A stretch of DNA of 64,000 nucleotides from Kribbella caucasensis (lineage in GTDB: Bacteria; Actinomycetota; Actinomycetes; Propionibacteriales; Kribbellaceae): positions 124,001 to 188,000 of the forward strand of contig NZ_SNWQ01000017.1 in the NCBI RefSeq assembly GCF_004361855.1. Reading direction: 5' to 3'. Every line of letters starts with the position of its first letter. Position 1 is the first letter of the stretch. The notes beneath the pieces are model-generated. The model was not told the DNA's origin. It worked only from the letters and a program-made list of their open reading frames with translations, and did no database searches. The position numbers and the translations under genes are program-made. Below are positions 40,512 through 47,863 of the stretch, piece by piece.

Positions 40512-41414
40512 TCACCCTGCCGATGCTTGGTCCAACGCCGGCCCGAGATGGAGTTCTTCGTAGAGGTAGTGAGACTCGAGTTCGGCAGCGAGCCGCATGA
40601 GCTGGTCTCGAAGGTTCTCGGCCTCTCCAGGGTGAGTGGTGAGGCGCTCGACGGTGGCGGCCAGTTCTTCGTTGAGGACGGCAACTGCTTCGTGCTCGCG
40701 TTGGAGGCGGTCGATGGCCGGCTTCAGCTCGGGGAAGCCCGCGGCCAGGTGGGGGAGTACACCGTCCTCGCGGGTGTGGTGGGCGTGCAGAGCTCCGCAG
40801 AACGACAGGCAGTGCGTCCTGAGGTCAGTCAGCTCTCCAGCGAGATCCGGTGGGTTAGCGGGATTCGGCCCTTCGGCGTAGTTGGATCCAGTGTCGGCGG
40901 GGTCGCGCCCCGCACTGGCCAGTTGTGCGTCGACCGCCGTGCGGAGGTCGGCTAATTGGCGGCGGAGGGCGGCGTGGACCTCCTTGAGCTGGGCGGTTGC
41001 GGCGCCGATCCGGGCCGGGATCAGCTCAACCACCTGGATCTTGCGCGTCGTTCCGGCTTGGTACGCCGCGAAGGCGGGGTCGCGGGCCGACTGGTCGGCG
41101 TACAGGCGGTCTCGTTCGGGGCCGGTGACTTCAGTGGCGATGGCATCGAAGCGAGTGGAGCCGAGTTCGACGATGACGGCCGGGTTCGCGCGGAGGTTGT
41201 GCAGCCAGGCTGGTGCGGTGGGCAGGCCTGAGTTGGAAGCGAAGACGATGAGCCGGCCCGCGTCCTCGGCGTACGCGGCGGGGGTGGTGTGCGGCCGGCC
41301 CGAACGGGCGCCGGTGGTGGTCAGCAAGACGAGCTTGGCGCCCTCGAACATGCCGCCGACCCGCCCCTCGTTGGCGCGGAACTCGTCGATGATGGCGCGG
41401 TTGAAGTCGCTCAC
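40512..41414 (-). CDS. Fusion of a deazaflavin (F420)-dependent nitroreductase-family domain and a hemerythrin domain
   Basis: A 300-residue protein. Residues 1-140 match the Ddn/nitroreductase-quinone reductase family (GGMFEGAKLVLLTTTGARSGRPHTTPAAYAEDAGRLIVFAS, WLHNLRANPAVIVELG), which uses coenzyme F420. Residues about 155-295 are a hemerythrin HHE domain with di-iron ligands in HCLSFCGALHAHHTREDGVLPHL, EHEAVAVL and ELESHYLYEELHL. The pairing suggests oxygen or nitrosative-stress sensing or detoxification. GTG 41414. Divergent from a MarR gene with palindromes between them, so MarR control is likely. Confidence 0.85.
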   Translation of the reverse strand: MSDFNRAIIDEFRANEGRVGGMFEGAKLVLLTTTGARSGRPHTTPAAYAEDAGRLIVFASNSGLPTAPAWLHNLRANPAVIVELGSTRFDAIATEVTGPERDRLYADQSARDPAFAAYQAGTTRKIQVVELIPARIGAATAQLKEVHAALRRQLADLRTAVDAQLASAGRDPADTGSNYAEGPNPANPPDLAGELTDLRTHCLSFCGALHAHHTREDGVLPHLAAGFPELKPAIDRLQREHEAVAVLNEELAATVERLTTHPGEAENLRDQLMRLAAELESHYLYEELHLGPALDQASAG

Positions 41415-41447
41415 GGTCTACCCTCACAATGCCCCAGAAGATTTAGC

Positions 41448-41476
41448 TTTGCAAGCAAAATAGTTTTGAGGACAAA
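41448..41476. promoter_or_regulatory. Tandem palindromes between the Ddn-hemerythrin and MarR genes
   Basis: TTTGC-AA-GCAAA at 41448-41459 and TTTG-AGGA-CAAA at 41465-41476, both AT-rich in a GC-rich setting and only a few bases before the MarR start. The arrangement suits autoregulation and control of the divergent gene. Confidence 0.5.
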
Positions 41477-41479
41477 GGT

Positions 41480-41911
41480 ATGTCAAGCACCGATGAGAGC
41501 ATCCGGACGTTGCTGTTGTTGATGCCGCGACTGGTCGGCCGGGCCAAGCGGGCGAAGATCCCGGACGAACTGGCCGGGATGAACCTGGCGCCCCGGCATC
41601 TCTCGCTGTTCGCCTACCTGCTGTTCGACGGCCCGCTCGGTGTCAACGAACTGGCCGAGCGGCTGGAGGTCACGCCGGCCACGGTGAGCCTGATGGTCGG
41701 CGAACTCAGCCGCAAGGGCATCCTCGAGCGCCGCGAGGATCCCGCCGACCGCCGCCGCGCCATCATCACCCTCGCCGACGCCCACCGCGAGGCGATCGAC
41801 AACTGGCTCGCCCGTGGCGCCCGGGCCTGGCGGGTGGCCCTCGAGCCCCTCACCGACGAGCAGCGAAAGCTGTTCGTCCAGACGTTGAGGGCCTACGAAG
41901 ACGCGATCTGA
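41480..41911 (+). CDS. MarR family transcriptional regulator
   Basis: A 143-residue winged-helix regulator: APRHLSLFAYLLFDGPLGVNELAERLEVTPATVSLMVGELSRKGILERREDPADRRRAIITLADAHREAI contains the MarR recognition helix and the DPADRR wing. It is divergent from the F420/hemerythrin fusion gene and probably controls it via the palindromes immediately upstream. ATG 41480, with AGGACAAAGGT upstream as ribosome binding sequence. Ligand unknown; redox or phenolic signals are typical of the family. Confidence 0.87.
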   Translation: MSSTDESIRTLLLLMPRLVGRAKRAKIPDELAGMNLAPRHLSLFAYLLFDGPLGVNELAERLEVTPATVSLMVGELSRKGILERREDPADRRRAIITLADAHREAIDNWLARGARAWRVALEPLTDEQRKLFVQTLRAYEDAI

Positions 41912-41934
41912 GCGCGGCCCGGCTCAGCGGCGGC

Positions 41935-42327
41935 TCAGCGGTGGCGGAGGGTGCGGAGGTCGGACTGGCAGCGGCGTTCGACCTCGTCGAGTTCGCGGAG
42001 GGTTTCGTCGATGTCGCGGCGGCGTTGTTCCAGTTCGGCGCGGCGGGTGGTGATCTGGTCGAGGAGGTAGACCAGCTGGCCCTCCTCGCCGGGTTCGGCG
42101 TCGTACATGTCGACGATGGTGGCGATCTCGTCGAGGCTGAAGCCGAGCCGTTTGCCGCGCAGGATCAGGCCGAGCCGGACCCGGTCGCGCGGGTGGTAGA
42201 CGCGGACCGTGCCGCGTCGCTCGGGGGTGAGCAGGCCGCGGTCCTCGTAGAACCGGATCGTGCGCAGGGTGACGTCGTACTCCGCGGCCAGTTCGGCGAT
42301 GGACCACGTGCTCGCATCCACAGTCAC
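41935..42327 (-). CDS. MerR family transcriptional regulator, LiuR-like
   Basis: About 130 residues. The MerR helix-turn-helix is WSIAELAAEYDVTLRTIRFYEDRGLLTPERRGTVRVYHPRDRVRL, followed by LILRGKRLGFSLDEIATIVDMYDAEPGEEGQ and a coiled coil (LLDQITTRRAELEQRRRDIDETLRELDEVERRC). This architecture is that of LiuR, which controls branched-chain amino acid and acyl-CoA degradation, and the divergent acyl-CoA dehydrogenase fits. GTG 42327 leaves the operator outside the gene; ATG 42351 is an alternative, though it would start only 7 bp from the operator. Confidence 0.85.
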   Translation of the reverse strand: MTVDASTWSIAELAAEYDVTLRTIRFYEDRGLLTPERRGTVRVYHPRDRVRLGLILRGKRLGFSLDEIATIVDMYDAEPGEEGQLVYLLDQITTRRAELEQRRRDIDETLRELDEVERRCQSDLRTLRHR

Positions 42328-42357
42328 CGGGTTATTGTGCACACACCCCATCGTGCT

Positions 42358-42371
42358 TTACGTTTACGTAA
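42358..42371. promoter_or_regulatory. MerR/LiuR-type operator
   Basis: TTACGT-TT-ACGTAA: a near-perfect palindrome in the spacer between the MerR gene and the acyl-CoA dehydrogenase gene. LiuR-regulated promoters carry AT-flanked ACGTAA-type palindromes like this. Confidence 0.65.
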
Positions 42372-42394
42372 GCGTCAATCGTAGGGGAGTGGTC

Positions 42395-43561
42395 ATGTCG
42401 TTCGAGTTGTCCGAGGAGCACCGCGAGTTCCGCCGCAGTGTGCGCGATTTCGCCGAGGCCGAGATCGCCCCGCACGCCGCCGAGTGGGACCGCAAGCACT
42501 ACTTCCCGGTCGAGACCGTGCAGAAGATGGGCCGGCTCGGCCTCTTCGGCCTGACCGCGCCCGAGCAGTACGGCGGCTCCGGGGGAGACTTCACCAGCCT
42601 GTGCGTCGCGATCGAGGAGATCTCCCGGGTCGACCAGTCGATGGGGATCACCCTGGAGGCCGCGGTCGGGCTGGGGATCAACCCGATCCTGACCTACGGC
42701 ACCGATGAGCAGAAGCAGCAGTGGCTGCCCGACCTGGTGGCGGGCCGGAAGCTGGCCGGCTTCGGCCTGACCGAGCCGGAGTCCGGGTCCGACGCGGGCG
42801 CGACCAAGACCCGCGCGGTACTGGACGGTGACGAGTGGGTGATCGACGGGTCCAAGCAGTTCATCACCAACTCCGGCTCCAGCATCACCTCGGTCGTCAC
42901 GGTGACCGCGCGGACCGGGGAGAAGCCCGACGGCCGGCCGGAGATCTCCACGATCATCGTCCCCGCCGGTACGCCGGGCTTCGTGGCGGAAGCGCAGTAC
43001 GACAAGCTCGGCTGGCACGCGTCGGACACGCATCCGCTGTCGTTCGCCGGCTGTCGCGTCCCCAAGGAGAACCTGCTCGGCGAGCGGGGTAAGGGATTCG
43101 GCCAGTTCCTCGCGACGCTGGACGACGGCCGGGTCGCGATCGGGGCGGTCGCGCTCGGGTGCCTGAAGGCGTGCCTGGAGATGTCGGTCCAGTACGCCGG
43201 CGAGCGCAAGACGTTCGGCGTACCGATCGGACAGAAGCAGGGGGTCGCCTTCCAGATCTCCGACCTGAAGGTGATGGCGGACGCGGCCGAGCTGCTGGTC
43301 TACCGGGCCGCCGCGTTGAAGGACGCCGGCGCGTCCGTGCAGGAGTTCAGGCAGGCCGCGTCGGTGGCGAAGCTGTATGCGACCGAGTCCGCGGTGACGG
43401 CGACCCGGATCGCGACCCAGGTGTTCGGTGGCTATGGCTTCATGGAGGAGTACCCGGTCACCCGGTTCTACCGGGACGCCAAGATCCTCGAGATCGGCGA
43501 GGGGACGTCCGAAGTACAGCGCATGTTGATCGCCCGCGGCCTCGGCCTCCCGGTCGAGTGA
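42395..43561 (+). CDS. Acyl-CoA dehydrogenase
   Basis: A 388-residue FAD enzyme of the short-chain/isovaleryl-CoA type. Seen: FGLTEPESGSDAGATKTRAVLDGDEWVIDGSKQFITNS (FAD and substrate binding), HPLSFAGCRVPKENLLGERGKGF, and the C-terminal signature QVFGGYGFMEEYPVTRFYRDAKILEIGEGTSEVQR, with the catalytic Glu expected in this last segment. ATG 42395 has AGGGGAG 6-8 nt upstream. It forms an operon with the carboxyltransferase 13 bp downstream and is probably controlled by the divergent LiuR-like regulator; the exact acyl-CoA is not determined by sequence. Confidence 0.92.
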   Translation: MSFELSEEHREFRRSVRDFAEAEIAPHAAEWDRKHYFPVETVQKMGRLGLFGLTAPEQYGGSGGDFTSLCVAIEEISRVDQSMGITLEAAVGLGINPILTYGTDEQKQQWLPDLVAGRKLAGFGLTEPESGSDAGATKTRAVLDGDEWVIDGSKQFITNSGSSITSVVTVTARTGEKPDGRPEISTIIVPAGTPGFVAEAQYDKLGWHASDTHPLSFAGCRVPKENLLGERGKGFGQFLATLDDGRVAIGAVALGCLKACLEMSVQYAGERKTFGVPIGQKQGVAFQISDLKVMADAAELLVYRAAALKDAGASVQEFRQAASVAKLYATESAVTATRIATQVFGGYGFMEEYPVTRFYRDAKILEIGEGTSEVQRMLIARGLGLPVE

Positions 43562-43574
43562 CAGGATTGCCGGT

Positions 43575-45104
43575 ATGACGCGCGATCACTGGACCGAGGT
43601 CAAGGTCGCCCGCGAGGCGACGCTGGCGCCGCCGGAGAAGGCTGCCGCCAAGCTCGCCTCGCAGAACAAGCTGTACGTCCGGGACCGGATCGCGTTGCTC
43701 GTCGACGAGGGCAGTTTCGTCGAGGACGCCCAGTTGGCCAACGCCCTCAACCCCGGGCTGCCCGCCGACGGCGTGGTCACCGGGCGGGCGCTGGTCGACG
43801 GCCGGGCGGCCTTGATCGTCGCCAACGACCCGACCGTCAAGGCCGGCTCCTGGGGTGCCCGGACGGTGGAGAAGATCGTCCGGATCACCGAGGTCGCGCT
43901 GCGCGACGAGCTGCCGATCTTCTGGCTGATCGACTCGGCCGGCGCCCGGATCACCGACCAGGTGGATCTGTTTCCCGGCCGTCGCGGTGCCGGGCGGATC
44001 TTCCACAACCAGGTCGCGCTGTCCGGCAAGGTGCCGCAGATCTGCTGCCTGTTCGGCCCGTCGGCCGCGGGTGGCGCGTACATCCCGGCGTTCTGCGACC
44101 TGGTGATCATGGTCGACGGTAACGCCTCGATGTACCTCGGCTCGCCCCGGATGGCCGAGATGGTGGTCGGCGAGAAGGTGACGCTGGAGGAGATGGGCGG
44201 CGCCCGGATGCACACCAGCGTGTCCGGCTGCGGCGATCTGCTCGCGGCCGACGACACCGAGGCGATCGACCTGGCCCGGCAGTACTTCTCCTACCTGCCC
44301 GGATCCTGGCAGACCCGGCCCCCGTCGTACGACGCCTCGGCGCCGGCCCGGGACTTCACCCGGGACCTGGTGCCGGCCGAGGAGAGCGTCGGGTTCGACA
44401 TCCACGACGTGATCGACGCGGTGGTGGACGCGGACACCTTCTTCGAGATCAAGCCCGCGTATGCGCCGGAGCTCGTGGTCGGCTTCGGGCTGCTGGCCGG
44501 CCAGGTGATCGGGATCGTGGCGAACCAGCCGGCTGTGAAGGGCGGTGTACTGTTCGTCGACTCGGCGGACAAGGCGGCCCGGTTCATCTGGTTGTGCGAC
44601 GCGTTCAACGTGCCGCTGGTGTACCTGTGCGACGTACCTGGCTTCATGATCGGAAGCGAAGTCGAGCGGGCCGGGATTATCCGGCACGGCGCGAAGATGA
44701 TCACCGCGGTCTCGGAGGCGACCGTCCCGACCGTCTCGGTGATCGTGCGGAAGGCGTACGGCGCCGGCCTGTACGCGATGTGCGGCCCGGGGTTCTCGCC
44801 GGACGCATGTATCGCCTTGCCGACCGCGAAGATCGCGGTGATGGGCCCGGAGGCGGCGATCAATGCCGTTTACTACAACAAGATCCAGGAGATCCCCGGC
44901 GAGGCCGAGCGGGTCGAGTACGTCGCCAAGCTGCGCGAGGAGTACGAGACCGATATCGACATCCTCCGGCTCGCCGCCGACCTGGTCATTGACGCCATCG
45001 TCGAACCCGAGAACCTCCGCACCGAACTGATCGCCCGCCTCGCCGCCGCCCAGACCAAGGACCGCCACTTCAGCTCCAAACGGCACGGGGTCCCGCCGGT
45101 CTAG
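43575..45104 (+). CDS. Acyl-CoA carboxylase carboxyltransferase (beta) subunit
   Basis: A 509-residue carboxyltransferase. N-terminal half contains RITDQVDLFPGRRGAGRIFHNQVALSGKVPQICCLFGPSAAGGAYIPAFCD (acyl-CoA side), C-terminal half VNQPAVKGG-type VANQPAVKGGVLFVDSADKAARFIWLCDAFNVPLVYLCDVPGFMIGSEVERAGIIRHGAKM (biotin side). Sequence is nearer to methylcrotonyl/geranyl-CoA-like AccD subunits than to the propionyl-CoA type at 60314-61891. It lacks its own biotin subunit here, so the alpha subunit at 24382-26157 or one elsewhere must serve it. Paired with acyl-CoA dehydrogenase, it could act on branched-chain acyl-CoAs. Confidence 0.9.
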   Translation: MTRDHWTEVKVAREATLAPPEKAAAKLASQNKLYVRDRIALLVDEGSFVEDAQLANALNPGLPADGVVTGRALVDGRAALIVANDPTVKAGSWGARTVEKIVRITEVALRDELPIFWLIDSAGARITDQVDLFPGRRGAGRIFHNQVALSGKVPQICCLFGPSAAGGAYIPAFCDLVIMVDGNASMYLGSPRMAEMVVGEKVTLEEMGGARMHTSVSGCGDLLAADDTEAIDLARQYFSYLPGSWQTRPPSYDASAPARDFTRDLVPAEESVGFDIHDVIDAVVDADTFFEIKPAYAPELVVGFGLLAGQVIGIVANQPAVKGGVLFVDSADKAARFIWLCDAFNVPLVYLCDVPGFMIGSEVERAGIIRHGAKMITAVSEATVPTVSVIVRKAYGAGLYAMCGPGFSPDACIALPTAKIAVMGPEAAINAVYYNKIQEIPGEAERVEYVAKLREEYETDIDILRLAADLVIDAIVEPENLRTELIARLAAAQTKDRHFSSKRHGVPPV

Positions 45105-45386
45105 AACACGTTCCGTTCAATTGGGGCGGTGCTGGTGGTTGGTCGAGATAGCAGCCGCGTGGGTGCGCCATTTGAGGGGTTGACCTTCGAGAACATGGTT
45201 TGCCCACTCGTGCTGAGGGTGGAGATCCCACAACTCCAGGGGTCAAAACCCCTCAAACGTCCGCTCACGCCGGGACTTCGGACCCTCCGACACCCGGCCC
45301 GGTCGGCATGTCCGCATCCCGAGCGGTCAGGTTCCGCATCGTGGGAAGCGCGGCCCCGGCTGGCGGATTGGGTCACCGCTAGCGTG

Positions 45387-45539
45387 TTATACAACCCGCC
45401 AGCGACCACATAACCCGCCAGCGGCAGCCTGCCCAACCACCAGATACAGCGACAGCACCTCGATGGAGGTCGCGTCGGGGAGCCCGGCCGCGGCGAGGAG
45501 ATCGTGCAACAGGGCTTCGGTTCCGGGCATGGCCGCCAT
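45387..45539 (-). CDS. Possible small protein of about 50 residues (doubtful)
   Basis: An ATG at 45539 opens a 50-codon frame reading MAAMPGTEALLHDLLAAAGL, then PDATSIEVLSLYLVVGQAA, ending GRWRVV and TAA. The first 35 codons have G/C-rich third positions like real genes, the last dozen do not. It could be a true small protein or the head of a broken gene interrupted by the repeated AACCCGCCAGCG segments. No homology is recognised and no strong ribosome binding site is seen. Confidence 0.25.
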   Translation of the reverse strand: MAAMPGTEALLHDLLAAAGLPDATSIEVLSLYLVVGQAAAGGLCGRWRVV

Positions 45540-45648
45540 TCTGCCGAGCCATGGGCTGGGGTCGCGACGAGTTTAGGTTCGGGCGGCCGACGCGGTGCCG
45601 GGGGATGGCGGTCGGGCCGTTGGACGGGCGCTCCCGCGGCCGATCGGG

Positions 45649-45654
45649 TAGAAC
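45649..45654 (+). promoter_or_regulatory. -10 element (TAGAAC) for the aldolase gene
   Basis: TAGAAC, 6 nt, GTG 45661; leaderless layout, slightly weaker match than the others. Confidence 0.35.
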
Positions 45655-45660
45655 AGACGG

Positions 45661-46458
45661 GTGACTGCCAAGAGCTTCTGCGAACGATTGCGTGCACGTG
45701 ATTCGGTTGTCGGGTACTGGGTGGTGCTGGACGCGCCGCCGGCGACCGAACGGATCGCCCGGGTGGGGTACGACTACGTGGTGCTCGACGGGCAGCACGG
45801 TCTGCTCAGTGCCCGCGGCATCCTCGACGGTCTGCTGGCGATCGACGCGGCCGCGACGGACACGGTCGGCCTGGTCCGGGTCGAGGCGAACAACGCGACG
45901 CCGATCGGCCGGGCGCTCGACGCGGGTGCTGCCGGCGTGATCGTGCCGCTGATCGACACCGCCGACGACGCGGCGCGGGCGGTGGCCGCGGCCCGGTACC
46001 CACCGGCAGGGATCCGCTCCTACGGACCGACCCGGTCAGGTCTGCGGATCGGGCCGACCCCTGCCGACGCCGACGCTGCGACGGTCGTGCTCGCCATGAT
46101 CGAGACCCGGTCCGCCCTGGAGAACGTCGCCGAGATCTGCGCGACGCCCGGCCTGGACGGCATCTACGTCGGCCCTTCGGACCTCTGCCTGGCCGTGGGC
46201 GGCAAGTATCCGGGCGACCCGGACGTGGCCGACGTGTTCGAGGCCGCCATCACCCGGATCGCGAAGGTTGCGGCTGACGCCGGAGTGGCCGCGGGCATCC
46301 ACACCAAGAACGGCGACACCGCCAAGCGCCGCCTCTCCGAGGGCTACACCTTCGCGACGGTCTCTTCCGACCTGGACCACCTCCAGTCCATCGCGGCCGA
46401 CCACCTCGCCACCATCGGCCTGACAAACCGACGCGAGCCCGGCGACCCGGCGTACTAG
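45661..46458 (+). CDS. HpcH/HpaI family aldolase
   Basis: A 265-residue class II, metal-dependent aldolase related to 4-hydroxy-2-oxovalerate/2-keto-3-deoxy-L-rhamnonate aldolases. Seen: GYDYVVLDGQHGLLS (active-site acid/base His and Asp region), VRVEANNATPIGRALDAGAAGVIVPLIDTADDA, MIETRSALENVAEI (metal-binding Glu), and DGIYVGPSDLCLAVGG (metal-binding Asp). It releases pyruvate from 2-keto-3-deoxy compounds. GTG 45661 follows a leaderless -10. It stands alone, so the pathway is unknown. Confidence 0.87.
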   Translation: MTAKSFCERLRARDSVVGYWVVLDAPPATERIARVGYDYVVLDGQHGLLSARGILDGLLAIDAAATDTVGLVRVEANNATPIGRALDAGAAGVIVPLIDTADDAARAVAAARYPPAGIRSYGPTRSGLRIGPTPADADAATVVLAMIETRSALENVAEICATPGLDGIYVGPSDLCLAVGGKYPGDPDVADVFEAAITRIAKVAADAGVAAGIHTKNGDTAKRRLSEGYTFATVSSDLDHLQSIAADHLATIGLTNRREPGDPAY

Positions 46459-46470
46459 CGGGCACTAACC

Positions 46471-46636
46471 CGTGACCCCGAACAGCTTCTGGGGACCTTG
46501 AACAATTTCCGGGGACTTCGGACACCGTACGTTCCTGTCCGAGGTCCCGGGTTCTTGTCCGAGGTACCGGGTTCTTGTCCACGGTCCGCGCCCTGGGTTC
46601 TTGTCTGGGGTCCCGAGTGCCTGTCTGAGGTGATGG
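46471..46636. repeat. Inverted array of 20-bp repeats between convergent genes
   Basis: Three units in one orientation (46471-46490, 46491-46510, 46511-46530) followed by five in the other (46531-46550, 46551-46570, 46571-46596 with a 6-bp insertion, 46597-46616, 46617-46636). The right-hand consensus is GTTCTTGTCCGAGGTCCCGG; the left-hand units read like its reverse complement (GGGGACTTCGGACA core). The central pair forms a strong hairpin across 46511-46550. It fills the spacer between the aldolase and the CobW-like gene. Confidence 0.75.
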
Positions 46637-46646
46637 TGGGGTGCTG

Positions 46647-47720
46647 CTAGAAGACTCCGGCGAAGGGGTCGTCGAGGGATTGCCAGTCGAGGGTGGCGAG
46701 CTCGGATTCGGTGAGCAGGCAGGCGTCCAGGACGGACTGGAGGCGCACCGGGTCGAGGCCTACGCCGGTGGCGACCAGGGTGCACTCGGCCAGGTGTTCG
46801 GTGTCGGACCACTCGCCGAGCATGCCCAGCGAAGCGCTGAAGCCGGCTGACTCCCAGCGGACGCGTTGGGTGGGGCGGTTGGCCAGCCAGACGACGCCGC
46901 GGCTGCGGACCACGCCGTTGACGATGTCCTCCAACGCGTCGTTCAGGCGGACCGGATGCAACGGGCGGGTCGAGCGCCACAGAACCGTGGTGACACCGTC
47001 GCCACTGGGTTGCAGGCGGTCCTCGGCCGCGAGCTCACCCGCCCACGCCTCGGCGGCCACGAAGTCGAACAGCCCGGTCCGTGCGACCACGCCACTCGGT
47101 ACGCCGGCCGGGTCCGCGTCGACGACTGTGGTGCGCGGGTTCAGGTGGAGGAGCAGGTTGTGCAGGCGTTCCGGGATCGCGCTGCGATGGGCGTTCGCGA
47201 GCACGCAGACATCGGCGTACTCGATCTGCCGCGCGGTCAGTTCCGCCACGTTGCGCCGGTCGGGTGGACCCAGTGCCAGGCCGCGCTCGGCCAGCAGTTC
47301 GTCACCGGAGAGCTGCTCGACCAGGAGCACCGCGTCGACCACGCAGGTCACGGTGTCCACCTCGATCTCGGGCATCGTCGCGACCAGCGCGCTCGCGAGC
47401 GGCCGGGCCTCCATCGCGGGCGGCGCGGCCAGTACGACGTGTCGCCAGTGGCCCCGCTCGATCAGGGCACCGAGCAACGGCAGGAGTGACTCGATCAGCT
47501 GGCAGGCGCCACAGTCGTCGCCGACGGTGAACTCCCCGGCGTCGATCGGCCCGGAGGCGTCGAACACCTGCCAGGCCAGCACACCCCGGCGCGTGAGCTC
47601 GTCCTGATCGACCGCGATCACCACCGTGGCGGCGTCGGTCATGGCGTCCAGGACGGGTTGGCGGAGGGTCGTCGAGAGCCCGACGAGCAGGGTCAGCGGG
47701 ATCTTCCGAGGGGCGGCCAT
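46647..47720 (-). CDS. COG0523/CobW-like protein without Walker A, under Zur control
   Basis: A 357-residue member of the CobW/Zn-chaperone GTPase family. The P-loop position reads LTLLVGLSTTLRQPVLDAM in place of GxxGxGKT, and the CxCC metal motif region reads GDDCGACQLIESL. The Walker-B-like part (VVLAAPPAMEARPLASAL), TCVVDAVLLVEQL, and a C-terminal CobW_C domain (TTVLWRSTRPLHPVRLNDALEDIVNGVVRSRGVVWLANRP) are kept. COG0523 proteins deliver zinc or keep enzymes metallated during zinc starvation. A perfect Zur-box palindrome lies 12 bp upstream. ATG 47720; TATACT -10 just before it suggests a leaderless mRNA. Confidence 0.85.
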   Translation of the reverse strand: MAAPRKIPLTLLVGLSTTLRQPVLDAMTDAATVVIAVDQDELTRRGVLAWQVFDASGPIDAGEFTVGDDCGACQLIESLLPLLGALIERGHWRHVVLAAPPAMEARPLASALVATMPEIEVDTVTCVVDAVLLVEQLSGDELLAERGLALGPPDRRNVAELTARQIEYADVCVLANAHRSAIPERLHNLLLHLNPRTTVVDADPAGVPSGVVARTGLFDFVAAEAWAGELAAEDRLQPSGDGVTTVLWRSTRPLHPVRLNDALEDIVNGVVRSRGVVWLANRPTQRVRWESAGFSASLGMLGEWSDTEHLAECTLVATGVGLDPVRLQSVLDACLLTESELATLDWQSLDDPFAGVF

Positions 47721-47726
47721 GGCAGG

Positions 47727-47732
47727 AGTATA
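47727..47732 (-). promoter_or_regulatory. -10 element (TATACT) for the CobW-like gene
   Basis: TATACT on the minus strand, 6 nt before ATG 47720. The Zur palindrome begins at its upstream edge, so bound Zur would block this promoter. Confidence 0.6.
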
Positions 47733-47748
47733 TGAAAACGGTTTTCAT
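47732..47748. promoter_or_regulatory. Zur operator
   Basis: ATGAAAAC-G-GTTTTCAT, a perfect 17-bp palindrome. It matches the actinobacterial Zur consensus (TGAAAAtgatTTTCA form) and abuts the -10 of a COG0523-family gene, a standard member of zinc regulons. Confidence 0.8.
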
Positions 47749-47863
47749 CAGTCCAGAGCTGGGGTCAGTCGGCTTTCCCGCCATACCGGCAAATTTCCGC
47801 ACCGTGCCGCGGAATCTCGGAAAGTCAGGGGCGGACGGTAGGCGGGTCTGGTAGGCAGGGGGC

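Larger units (their letters stand above)
45105..45660. other. 556-bp gene-poor spacer with nested inverted and direct repeats
   Basis: No convincing protein gene lies here apart from one doubtful 50-codon frame. It is structured: TTTGAGGGGTT at 45171-45181 is the reverse complement of bases 45247-45257; CCGCTC at 45261-45266 pairs with GAGCGG at 45321-45326; AACCCGCCAGCG is directly repeated at 45393-45404 and 45412-45423, and CGCTAGCG at 45377-45384 is palindromic. It may be a decayed mobile repeat or a structured RNA. The rightmost 20 bp hold the promoter of the aldolase gene. Confidence 0.6.

Noticed and set aside
45129..45413. Plus-strand frame of 94 codons after the carboxyltransferase gene
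   Set aside because: Third codon positions are not GC-biased, it covers the inverted repeats and has no homology.
45105..45660. Possible insertion sequence remnant in the gene-poor spacer
   Set aside because: No transposase fragment or target-site duplication was seen; kept only as a structured spacer.
46471..46636. CRISPR array
   Set aside because: The 20-bp units are contiguous without spacers and switch orientation, and there are no cas genes.
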